A DNA stretch of 64,000 nt from Boothiomyces macroporosus. Taxonomy: Eukaryota > Chytridiomycota > Chytridiomycetes > Rhizophydiales > Terramycetaceae. The stretch lies in NCBI GenBank assembly GCA_027604185.1, contig JADGKB010000059.1, forward strand, positions 21,899 to 85,898, given 5' to 3'. The translations under genes and the position numbers were made by a program. The notes under the pieces were generated by a model, which was given only the letters and a program-made list of their open reading frames with translations, was not told the origin of the DNA and made no database searches. Positions 1-10,492 of the stretch are shown here, in pieces. Every line of letters begins with the position of its first letter. Position 1 is the first letter of the stretch.

Positions 1-1284
1 TTGCGAAAGCATTCAACACAGTCTTCTTTTCGGCCAACGCAATCATTAGTAAGTCGGAACAAAGCGTAAGTCTAATATTTCTCTTTGAAACCGCGCATAC
101 TGCGTCAGAGTTAAGAATCAATCGACGTTTGTGAGATATTAATGGTGGCGGACAATTCTTTGTTTGTTCGAATGCCTCAAAAAGACCAGTAGCTTCCTCT
201 TCTTTTCTCTTTTTGTCATTTACAGAATTCGCAAGACCCAACACTGATTCAAAGGCGGTTTCCAAATTAGACATATCTGGATGGTCCTTTGGAGTTTTCG
301 CAACCAATTCTAGGTAAGTCGTAAATATACCTTTCAAATACAGGTGATATCTCGTGGTTCTCTGGACGGGAAATACAAGCGAATCTTTCAAAGATTGTCG
401 GTTGGTGTCGACTTTACTTTTAGAGGCCTCCAAAATGAACTGATTGTACTCATTATTGTCCTTTTCTAAACCCTTGATCGCCCTTTGAGAGGCGCTGTAG
501 TTATCGATAAATCGGCTGTATAGCTTCTCCAATTCTTGAACATGTTTAATAAATAACGAGCCTATCAAAGTTTCTGTTGTTGACCAAGAATTCACGACTT
601 CCTCCAGCTCATTTGAAAAAGAAAGATGAAATTGCAATAGCTCAGCTGGGGTTTAGAAAGTAATTACGGATTCCAAAGAAAATCATGTTTGCCGTATGCT
701 CACTAATGTAACCCCTTTGCACCAATTTCTTTCTATAATACTCTGGTTAGTATATATTTACATTTTCCAGTACTCCTAGCTGCGCAGTGTAATTCTTTTC
801 CGTTTCATACATATCCCATACAATTGCACCTCGTTTTTCCACAACCATCAAATCCTTTGCTGATTCTGCCAGCGTTCTTCCATCCACACTATCGTTTTGT
901 TGTGAAGCTTCAATTGGCCCAGAGTAATGATCCCAGGCATCTGGCGGAAGAGCACCTGCGTTAAAGAACCGTATTACCGGCAATTGAATCCATTAACAAT
1001 GGCATAAAAGTGCCTTCAAGTTCAACGTCTACTAGCGGGCCATACATTTCTGTTGCCCTTGCAAGCGGCGGGACTTCCCCAAACTGAATTTCATTGTACA
1101 TTTCCAATTTCTCCAAATCCCAAGGTTCATGCACTCCTCCCATTACAAACGGACCCAAATATTCGTTGACTACTTTCCATTCAAGGATTTTATGTTGGGC
1201 ATTGTTTTGCAGTGGAGATTCCCTCTCTGAGTTCATTGAGAAAAATGAGAAAACCGCAAGCAGGAAAATTGAAGGATCGAACAA
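1..1284 (-). CDS. Rho guanine-nucleotide exchange factor (DH/PH), C-terminus cut by window edge
   Basis: Four exons are joined by introns at 956-977, 741-761 and 646-667 (22, 21 and 22 nt), which restore one frame. The spliced protein has a DH (Dbl-homology) core: a stretch starting AIVWDMYETEKNYTAQL, then a helix beginning LEKLYSRFIDNY, and the typical conserved block LVFPVQRTTRYHLYLKGI before the PH-like part running off position 1. Family knowledge: DH domains load GTP on Rho/Rac/Cdc42 GTPases at the plasma membrane. The first ATG (1284) would add a hydrophobic leader; the ATG at 1236 (MNSERESP) may be the true start. It is divergent from the coronin gene. Which RhoGEF subfamily it belongs to cannot be told. 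Confidence 0.8.
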
Positions 1285-1334
1285 CCAGATTTTTCATTTC
1301 AGTTTTTTAAATACTTGAGGCTGTAAAATTCTTC

Positions 1335-4188
1335 ATGTCTTTTCTGCAAACAAGCAAGTACCGAAATTCAATTTTCACTGCGGCAAATAAGAATGTACAA
1401 GATTCTAATATAGGACTGGATCTCTTTCAGCAATCAATCATCCACCAACTTGACTGATCTCGTTCCGATCAAAGCATCGCGTTCAACAATTGCAATTCGA
1501 GACGGGACAAGCAATGTCGCTTTAACTGGCCTTTCAAACAAAGGAAGAGTCGAGCCAAGTATCATCAGTCATTCCTCAACAGTCTTGGATTTAGACTGGT
1601 GCCATTGCGAAAGTGAAGGCTCTTTATTAGCGGTTGCAGGAGATCGACAATCGTCTGTATATTTGATTGACAATGAATCAAAGTCAAACGTAGTATCTAC
1701 TTTTGGGAGCTCTAGAATTGACAAGATTTCCTTTCACCCTTCCGCGAAGCAATTGGTATTAACAGCATCTGGCACCACTCTCACAATCTATAATTTTGAT
1801 ACATCAGCAACGCTTTATGAGTGGGAAAGCTCTGGAAAGGTACAGTCTGTCAGCTGGTATTTGTTTCTTATTATAGGAAAGCAGCGGGGGATTTGTTGAG
1901 TGCAATATCCGCGGACAACAAACTAAATATCTATGATCCGCGAAAATCAATTGCAGCGGCTGTTGTAATTAGCGATAACATTAGACATTCGATTCGCATA
2001 ACGGTGTCAAAGAGTCAGTGGTCCAATGGTGCGGAAATTCCAATCATTTGCTCAGTGCTGGATTTAATTCACGCCGAAACAGAGGTTTATTAGTGCTTAA
2101 AACTAGAAATATCATTGTGGGATATAAGAAACACGTCTTCATCTGTGACAACTTTAATGATCGATAATGGGCAAGGAATCATGTCTCTGATGTACGATGA
2201 TGACAGTGGAATGGCATTTATAGCAGGAAGGGGGGATTCGAAAATATCATGGTGCGAATTCAATCCTACCAATCCAAAATTACCACTGGACACCCAAAGA
2301 CTTCCTTTCTCTTTCAGTTCTACATTCATCGGAGCTACATTAGTCCCAAAACTGGCATTGAATGTTATGGAAGGGGAAGTAAACCGTATTCTAGCAATTA
2401 CAAATGATGCAAGTATTGTTCCAGTGATTATTCGGGTCCCAAGAAAGTCATACCTAGATTTCCATGCAGATATTTTCCCTGATACACTAAAGGGGATTCC
2501 ATATCTTTCTCCTGAAGACTGGAACAGCGGGAAGGAACCAGTATTAGAAAGAGTTAGTTTGGATCCTAAAAAAAGCAAGACGAGCGAGACGCAACCCCAA
2601 ACTACCCCTACTTCTGGAATTGAAAGAGCTGGATTCAATGGGGTTAGCACTCCTCCTAGTCTGCAAACGCTTAGTGTTAAAGAAGTTAAACAGCCACCTG
2701 CTTCTAAACTTGATTTGCCAAAGCATTCTTCGTTCAAGCATTTAGCTGTAACTCAAAAGTTGCTCTTGGATGATTTAAAAACCGGGCCAGTGACTGCTTC
2801 AAATGAATCAAATGGATTTGAGGTAATTTATCTCTCACAAGATTAATTCAAAATATTTTGCATTTAGAATGGCAGGAAGTGGGGGCAGAGTCGGCATATA
2901 TTCTGTAAAAGCAACTGGTAGATTTGCCACAAAAATTCCCACCATCATCAATGGTATATTTTGAGTTAACTAAGGCGTTGAATTGTGTGATTTCAAATTT
3001 CATCCGTTTAATGATAATCTATTGATAACTGGATGTGAAGATGGTAAAATTAGAGAGTTTTCCATCCCTGAGAACGGGCTGGAAGATGATTTGACCAGTG
3101 CTCGCCGTGTATTTTCTGCGCATAGCAATCGAATTACGCTTATACTTTTCCACACTCGTGTGACCGATTTACTTTTAACTAGCTCCCCGGAAAACGGAGT
3201 ACCAGCTATAAAGATCTGGGATTATGCAAAAGAACAATGTCTTCAAAATATCACTGTCCCGGATATGGTTTTCATTCGCTTATATAGGTTTTAACTGTCG
3301 CGTTTAAGAATGACGGAAATCTATTCTCAGCAATTACAAAGAACTCAGAAATTTTAGTTTACAATCTTCAATCTGCAAAATTGACATCTAAAGGTCCTAG
3401 TCATAAAGGGTCCAAAGCTGCAAGATTAATGTGGTCCAATGACCAATTAATTTCGGTCGGATATTCAAGGTTAGTTCGGCATAATTTTAGTGGCTCTCAA
3501 AGAGAAATCCTGGTATATAAAGATACTGACGTTACTTCTACCATTGGAAATGTCATAATCGACTCTTCTCCTTCTTTCTTGATTCCTTTCCTTGACGAAG
3601 ATACAAATGTACTCATTCTTGCTGCTAAAGGAGAAGGAGTAATGATGTTTTATGAAATCGACGGCTCTACGCCAGTGTTCCTAAACAAAGCTATTTTACC
3701 TCTTGGGAATACAGTTGCGTTTGCCAACTTACCAAAAACATCCGTTGATGTAAAAGGTATCGAAATAATCAAGGGATATAGGCTGACCCAAACATCTATC
3801 ACCCAACTATCTTTCGCCGTACCTCGTTTGCGTAAAGAATACTTTCAAGATGATATCTACCCCCCTACAATTGATTACACTGCTTCTTTGAAAATCTCTG
3901 ATTGGCTTCAAGGCAAACCAGTATCAGAGAAGCGAACCAACCTTTGTCCTTCAGGAATGACGCCTTGTATGTATTATCTAATCTAGTATCCAAAGCGCCC
4001 GTCGAGACTGTCCAAAGAGCCCACATTCCAACTTTTGCTGAGGTTAGGTCAGAAGAAGATCAAAAGCAGGCAGTAATACTAAATTAATTTCATAGTCCAT
4101 CAAGGCAATGTTTGAAATGGCCAATCAGGAGAGCAAAGGCCCACTTGTTCAAGATATGCTTGAAGGAGTTGCAGATGATGAATGGTAA
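1335..4188 (+). CDS. Coronin-7-type actin regulator with two WD40 propellers
   Basis: Eleven exons are joined by ten introns of 19-23 nt (1395-1413, 1857-1876, 1965-1984, 2085-2106, 2823-2841, 2954-2974, 3268-3287, 3470-3490, 3967-3986, 4073-4095). Splicing yields coronin signatures twice: LLSAGFNSRRNREISLWDIR in propeller 1, and NSKYFAFRMAGSGGRVGIYS followed by a second WD40 block (CDFKFHPFNDNLLITGCEDG). The protein ends in a short acidic tail, VADDEW, as in the CA-like tail of coronin-7/POD-1. Family knowledge: long coronins act in actin and Golgi trafficking and lack the coiled coil of short coronins. Dikarya usually carry only the short form, so this supports an early-diverging lineage. 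The start at 1335 gives the expected SKYRNSIF N-terminus. Confidence 0.93.
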
Positions 4189-4268
4189 TAATAAAGCATC
4201 AAAGGCACGGCTTTGCCGAATATCATCGGGAATCCCGCGTACACATTTTAATTTCTTTTTCAAAAATT

Positions 4269-4961
4269 ATGAAGCGGATAACTTTGTATTATGATGTTGT
4301 TTCTCCATATTCATGGTAGGGTCAATCTTACACAGGTTTGGCTTCGTTGCGATCGTAAAGTACAGCAAGTTATGGAATGTTGAATTAGTCTTGAAACCAG
4401 TGTTCCTTGGAGGGATTATGAAAGGATCGGAAAATCAACCGCCAGCTAACAATCCAGCTAAAGGTGCGTATATGAATAAAGGTAACAGGAAGCTAAAGCT
4501 AAGATCTCCTAAGAAATTATCCATTGTATGGGATCGAAAAGTTGAGTTTTCCAAATGAATTCCCTGCTAATTCGCTTCCAGCAATGCGGATCTTAACAGT
4601 CATCAAATCCAAATCCCCAAGTGACCTTGTTCCAGCATCTCTTGCTCTATGGAAACAGTATTGGGCAAACGGCAAGGTGTTCAACTTGGAAAACATGGTG
4701 GAAAGTCTATCACCTATTTTGGGAAAGAACACCAAATCCATCTTTGAGGAATCTACCACAGGGCCAATTAAAGCTGCGTTGCAAGATGCAACCAAAGAGG
4801 CTCTGGATTCAGGCAGCTTTGGTGCTCCATGGTTTGTAGTTGAAAAGGATCAACAGAAACAAACCTTCTTTGGCAGCGACAGACTAGAAGCCATTGCGTG
4901 TTTCTTGGAAGAGCAATATGTCGGATTGAACCCTGACCAGCCATTGAATTCAAAGCTCTAA
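4269..4961 (+). CDS. Glutathione S-transferase kappa / DsbA-like 2-hydroxychromene-2-carboxylate isomerase
   Basis: Three exons are joined by two introns of 20 and 22 nt. The spliced N-terminus MKRITLYYDVVSPYSW is the classic kappa-class start, with the active-site Ser in SPYSW. It is followed by a GIMKGSENQPPANNP stretch matching the kappa substrate loop, and the thioredoxin fold returns at GSFGAPWFVV (cis-Pro motif) and the FFGSDRLE helix. Length is about 210 residues, normal for the family. Kappa GSTs work in mitochondria or peroxisomes; the C-terminus (NSKL) is close to a peroxisomal PTS1 tripeptide (SKL), which is notable because PEX5 and PEX19 lie in the same window. Substrate unknown. 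Confidence 0.92.
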
Positions 4962-5050
4962 GATTTAAATAAATTTTGATGCAAGTTTGACTGGCTGAAT
5001 GGAATGTCACATGTCCAGTTTGCCTTGTGCATTTTTTACCAAGTGAAAAA

Positions 5051-5892
5051 ATGGATTTGGATGATGATTATTTGGATGGTTATAGCCTATTAATTTTAGA
5101 TGTGTTGGATGAATTCAATGAGAAACCGTCAGCACCACCAGCGTCCGAATCTATGGATGAGGATTTTATGAAGTTGCTGCAACAAAACATGTCCCAAATG
5201 ATGGAGAGTGAAGAATTGGATTCCGCAGCGCTTTTGGAAGGATTGCAAAAGGCAGTCCAAACACAGGCGAAACCAGTCAATACAGAAAAAGTACTCTATG
5301 CTGATCATAGGAATTTCAAGACACAATTTCTGATACGATAAACAAGCTAAAGAGCAGTTCAGTAGCAGTTGATGTATTTCTGCTTTAAACTAGGCGCAAG
5401 TACAGGATGATATCAAAAACAAAGCAGACCTTCTAAATGGAGAGAATTTGGAATCGCTAATGAAGGAATTCGAGGGCTTGCTCGACTCTGAGGATTTTGA
5501 CAAAGTATTTGGGAACGTTTTAAACAATTTGGTGACAAAGGATCTCTTGTACGAGCCAATGAAGGACTTGGCTGATAAATATCCGAAATACATCAAAGAA
5601 AACCAAGGAAAGGACTCGCAAGATGATTTAGACAGATATAAAAAGCAATATGAAATCGTTCTCAAGATTATTGTAGAGTTTGACAAGTGTCAATCTAATG
5701 AACCAACTGAAGAAGAGAGCAAACGAATCATGGACTTGATGCAAGAGGTTTTTCTCGTTAATGTAGATGCAAGCACTAGGAAACCCTCCGAACGGACTCA
5801 TGGATGATATGGCACCGGGAATGAACCTTGGAGAAGGAATACCAAACATGCCAAATCCTGCTGATATGCCACCGGAATGTAAAAACATGTAA
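5051..5892 (+). CDS. PEX19: PEX19, chaperone/import receptor for peroxisomal membrane proteins
   Basis: Five exons, four introns of 19-21 nt. The start MDLDDDYLD is the acidic PEX3-binding region; the middle carries the amphipathic helix around FEGLLDSEDFDKVFG and the family core beginning LLYEPMKDLADKYPKYI. The protein ends PPECKNM, a CaaX box for farnesylation, as in authentic PEX19. Role: binds newly made peroxisomal membrane proteins in the cytosol and delivers them to PEX3. The stop lies only 8 bp from the stop of the convergent NAD kinase gene. Length about 250 residues, slightly short but complete. Very confident. Confidence 0.96.
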
Positions 5893-5900
5893 AATTTCTA

Positions 5901-6984
5901 TTAATGTGTTTCTTTTGAATTAATAAAGGTTTGATTCCATCTCAGAGTATTCTTGATCCCACGCATCCAGTCTATATTTACGGATTTCACAGATGGGATA
6001 AAGTATTTAGAGACCATGATTTCTAGGCGGCGGCATCTGGTCAGTTGAAACATGTCTCTTCCATCCATAGAAACATCCAAGTTTCCTTTACATCTACTGG
6101 ATAGTGTAAGCGAAATAATAACATCTGAACCAAGGATTATTGGCCGAAAAGAGAGAGATCTTGGGCAAATAGGTGTAAGTATTATCGATTTCACCAATGG
6201 ATGAACGATAGGACCCCCTGCAGAGAGTGAATACGCAGTTGAGCCTGTAGGTGTTGAAACTATCAATCCATCAGCCTATTATTAGGATCATTTACGATCG
6301 CGTCTGTTAGATGTTCAGAATTGCAATAAATGTCTATGCCTGCAAGTTGGCTGGCTCTCCCTCGATGCACTGTAATCTCATTCATTATTTTAAGGGCTAG
6401 CGTTAAAGTGTATTACGATGATATTCTGGAACTAGCTGCTCATTTTCGTACAACTTGTAATCCAAGCGCATTCTTTTTAGTATTGGGATTTCTTTGTGGA
6501 ATACACCATCAAGCACCTGTACATAGTTGCTGAATGCTGAATTAAGAATGATTACCAAATGGAGTTAGAAATCCTAACGAGCCAAGTGAAAATGATACAA
6601 ATGGTGGGACTTTGGCAGGGAACAGCGATGAAGTGTGTAATATAGTGCCATCCCCACCCAGAGTAATTACCAAATCAGTTGTTCTTGAATATTCTGCCAA
6701 ATCATTCTCTGGTATACAGTACAACTTTGAATCCTTAAAGTATTCGTAATCTGGAGGCTCCAGTATGATATTTGCTCTATCTTTCAAATACGAAATCAAT
6801 TGACCCATTGCTTCTGTTGTTTGTTGGTCGCCTGGTTTCTTTACTACCAGTATATTTTTCGGTATATAAGGGTTGATGAAGGTCTGGTTACTATCTTAAA
6901 TATTGGTTACAGAGTGAGATCGTTCCTGAACGTCAATCGCTGGGAATTCGCCAGCAGTTTGGTGGAGAGATATCTCCTAATCAT
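5901..6984 (-). CDS. NAD(H) kinase, probably mitochondrial (POS5-like)
   Basis: Four exons with introns of 19-20 nt. The start [20 protein letters not shown] is rich in Arg/Ser/Leu without acidic residues, typical of a mitochondrial presequence. The catalytic motif [19 protein letters not shown] (GGDG) and the nucleotide loop [20 protein letters not shown] are both intact after splicing. Reaction: ATP-dependent phosphorylation of NAD(H) to NADP(H), which supplies mitochondrial NADPH. The start lies 24 bp downstream of the stop codon of ATP synthase gamma on the same strand, so its promoter must overlap the 3' end of that gene or the two are co-transcribed. Confidence 0.93.
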
Positions 6985-7008
6985 CAAAAAAGTGGAAAAA
7001 AGATCTCT

Positions 7009-7921
7009 TTATTCAAGGGCACTAGCACCAGTGATAATATCACACAAGTCGTTGGTAATGACAGCTTGACGGGATCTGTTGTAAACCAAAGTAAGTTTCT
7101 TGATCATTTCATCGGCGTTCTTGGTTGCATTTTCCATAGCAGATCTACGAGCACTGATTTCAGAAGCGTAACCTTCAGCTAGAGCCCAGTATACGGAGTT
7201 AGCAAACATGAATTCGTGATAGTCAGCCAAAACCTCTTCATCCAATTCGTATGCGGATAATTTTGCTAAATTAACAAATAATTTACGAGCATCAAGGATA
7301 GTCTTAAATTGTGGCACTGGGAATAAAGTAGTTTCGAATGCAACAACAGATTTGAATGAATTGTAGACAATGACAGAGCCTTCTTTTGTCAATTTTTCAG
7401 TGAGGATGGTATCAGCTACCAATGCAGCTTCGTACCAAGATGGAGTGTATTTACAAACACCATCGAATGAAACAGCGATTTGCTTTGAAAAATCATATTG
7501 TAATTTTGAACGGGCTTTCAATCCCAAAACTGCTGTGGTTGATTCCGGATGTTCAATCAATTGTTTTTTAGTTACTTTTGCAAGTGAGGAGTGAATACCA
7601 CCGCAAAGACCACGATCAGATGAAACAGTAACGTAAACTGGTTTTGTTAATTCCACATTAGCGGTTTCAGTGTGTTCCAACAATGCTGTAATTAATCATT
7701 AGTTACCGGTTGATGCTTTTCCGTAGACACGAGCATTCTCCATGGTTCTTTGCGCTTTGTTGACTTTGGTGGATGCAATCATTTTCATGGACTTGGTAAT
7801 CTTTGCAATATTTTGAATTGACTTGAGACGCAATTGAACTAGAATCAATGATTTAAATACTTTCTTTCAAAGTCGCCATGCCTCTAGTTTGCTGAACAAC
7901 AGGAACAATTCTCTTGAACAT
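7009..7921 (-). CDS. ATP3: Mitochondrial F1-ATP synthase gamma subunit
   Basis: Three exons with introns of 22 and 21 nt. The N-terminus [20 protein letters not shown] looks like a cleavable presequence; then come the family blocks [20 protein letters not shown] and [17 protein letters not shown], and the C-terminal helix ending [19 protein letters not shown]. These are the two ends of the long coiled-coil rotor shaft that turns inside the alpha3beta3 head. Length about 290 residues, normal. It shows that this organism has an oxidative mitochondrion, unlike the most reduced parasitic relatives of fungi. Only 24 bp separate it from the downstream NAD kinase start. Confidence 0.97.
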
Positions 7922-7993
7922 TTTTGAGATTTTCAGATGAAGCTGTAAAAAAAAGAATTTTTAGAAAATTTTAAAGTTGGAAAAAATATTTAG

Positions 7994-8456
7994 TCATTCA
8001 AACTCTAGGAAAATGGATTCAGTAGGTCCAAGCAATTCGTACTCTGGAACAATAGGATTAAACGGTTTGGGTTTCCTTTTATCTGGTAATAGGTCAAAGC
8101 TTGGCTTTAGTTCCTGGTTTTGAAGCCAAACGGTGCTAGTAGATTTCCTTGATTTCACTGTCTTGAGTTTAATCTCTTGTTCTATTATATTTCCAAACAC
8201 TTTGTCGCGATGAGTATAGTTTAGCGCCTAGCGATTAGTTTTCCATCACTTTATTAGCGACCCTTAAATCCATCGTTGCTAATTCTACACTTGGGTCGAA
8301 TATCTCTGAGTTTATCCGGTTGATTTCGTTCAAGACAATTTTAGAAGAATTTAGCGTTGGTTTGATGTCTGAATCTGAGCTTTTCTGTTCTTTTATTATT
8401 CCCAATTTGATTCTGGTTCTTGGATCTATAATTATTTTCTTGTCTAGTTTGGTCAT
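7994..8456 (-). CDS. Conserved-looking small protein of unknown function
   Basis: Two exons joined by one 22-nt intron inside the stretch that reads RVANK before and ALNYTHRDK after splicing, giving about 146 residues in one frame. It is charged and lysine-rich at the start (MTKLDKKIIIDPRTRIKLGI) and ends with an acidic, proline-containing tail (YELLGPTESIFLEFE). No signal peptide, membrane segment or known motif is visible. I do not recognise the family. Exon structure and codon use match the neighbours, which supports it being a real gene. It sits between ATP synthase gamma and the deubiquitinase, all on the same strand. Confidence 0.72.
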
Positions 8457-8501
8457 TAGATTTTAAATTCAAAAAAAGTTAAAAACAATGTTCATTACAA
8501 A

Positions 8502-10427
8502 TTACTTTGGAGTCTTGCCGGGCTTGTTAATCTTGCTAAACCAGTTCCAACTATTTGAAGATTCCTTATTTTCAGACTCCTCAACAAAGCTCGCAGTCAT
8601 TGGGACGGGAGATGTTGGCAAGGCAACATTATTCACATTTAGCATAGGTAAAGATGGCCTTTTGGAATCTGCAGGCACACGAATATTTGTCTGTATAGCA
8701 GGGCGAAGGATATTCATTCTTGGCCTTAGTCTTGGTGAGGGTATATTTCCTCCAGAATCTGTCTTTACGAGCTGAGCTGCAGGAGACATTGGAATATCAT
8801 CATCGTCTAAACATTCTTGGCTAGCTAGTATGGATGGAGTGGGTGGCTCAACTTCGTAATTATGTTGGGAGTTGGAGGAAGTGTCGATGGAAATTGGTGG
8901 CATAACTGCTTCGGGCTTTACAGTTTCCACCACAGGTGGTTTCCAACCGTCTGGCATCATCTGCTGTATCATTTCTGTTGCTGAATATGTAGAAGAGCTG
9001 TAGATAAACAAGTATCCTGTCCCAATATTACTTTCCCCAAAATACTGTGCTAAATCTGATTCATCCAGTGGCTAAAATTAACTATATGTACTGTAACTTC
9101 TTCATCGTCCAGTAATATCCACTGCTGATTACTTTTTACAACAGCTACGTAGTGTCCTTGGTGTGGACCGCTTAATATCAAATAAATTTACCTTCCAATA
9201 TGAACGATAATTCCAGTCAGATCGTAAATTGTTTCAGGATTTTCAGTTTCGTCTGCCTGAGGTTAAAATATCGTACGGTATTGAACAATCCCAGTTTTTC
9301 TGTGAAACAAACCCGGTAGGATAGCTTTGAAAAACGGCCTAGTTGTTCCTGGTATTTAAATCTCTTCAAGTGTACCGCAAGTACATTTGGAAGTTTTTTG
9401 ATCTTCATTCTATATTAGAAAAAGGCACCTCTTTTCTGCTTCTTGTAAACTGTTGCATGTATCGCAAAAGAATTTATCTTTATGACACAATACTTCAGAT
9501 TTTGAAAATTGTCTGAGACATGTTGACAGAGACGTGTGCTGATCAATGTCAAGCGACAAGTCTAGGAACGGCTCATCTCTATTTGTAATGCTTTCACAAT
9601 TCAGGCATTTAGTTTCATTAGTTAGTTGGCCCTCAAACAGCTGATGTATCCAGGTTTTCATTGGTTCTTCCTGCTTACTAAAAGTTGATGGATCTAGGTC
9701 TTTGAAGCTTTCATAGAGTTCTTTCTTTTGTCTAGTTAAAGTGTCCGCAATATCATTAATGAGGTAATTGAACATTTCGTGGGCATCCTGTTGTTGCGTG
9801 CTACTAAAGATTTCTATATTAGTCTTGTTTAACCATTTTCCTGCTTCAACTTTGTTATAAACTGCTTTGGGCCAATTACACCTGTTTGTTTCTTTTGTGT
9901 TGAAATCGAAACAAACAAATTCTGAAGCGCACTCAAGATTGTGTCATTTTGTCTATTGTCAAGAGCCAGTTTATTGACAAGCGCATCTATTGGAGTTCCG
10001 CTCCATAATTCAGTATTCTTTTTCAAAGTATCCACTTGTATCGATCCGACAAAAGAGCCTTCCAAAGGCGCATCCAAGTCCCTCTTTGAAGGCATATTTG
10101 TTGTAGAAGGCACTCTCTGGCTTGCCGGGTTTGGAACCAAAGCTGTTACATCCAGTTTGTTTTCTAGCGCAACCATTTTTGCAGCAGAGTGCGGATATGT
10201 GTATAATATGGTACAGTCTCTGAATGGCTTACAGAAATATAGTGCTTGCAGTACTGAATTAGAGTAGCATGTGTTTCCAAACTGCTATTAAGATTAAATT
10301 ACATTTTCAAATCCATAGAACCGCTCTCCTGGTGCTGAATTTGCTAACCACTCTCCGTCTTTGTTTTTCCCTTGTCCCTAGTTTAAAAGCGCCGTACTAT
10401 TCCCTCTATCCATTTCAAAAATGGCAT
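8502..10427 (-). CDS. Ubiquitin carboxyl-terminal hydrolase, USP12/USP46 (yeast UBP9/13) type
   Basis: Eight exons with seven introns of 19-21 nt. The catalytic Cys box reads [17 protein letters not shown] and the His box [13 protein letters not shown], both complete only after splicing. Between them lie [13 protein letters not shown], a zinc-binding pair of CxxC motifs (TKCLNCES and FFCDTCNS) and [20 protein letters not shown], the fingers and palm of the USP12/46 class. Role: removes ubiquitin; in this class activity depends on WD40 partners related to UAF1. A proline/serine-rich tail of about 150 residues without clear domains follows. The start MPFLKWIEG is the first ATG in frame. Confidence 0.94.
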
Positions 10428-10492
10428 TTCAAGATTTCAAGATTGCCACAATGGAGAAAATCCAGTTGGAAATTATACTATTTATTTTTATG

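Noticed and set aside
640..660. tRNA-like D-arm sequence (AGCTCAGCTGGGG)
   Set aside because: It lies at an exon-intron border of the RhoGEF gene on the minus strand, and no cloverleaf can be formed around it.
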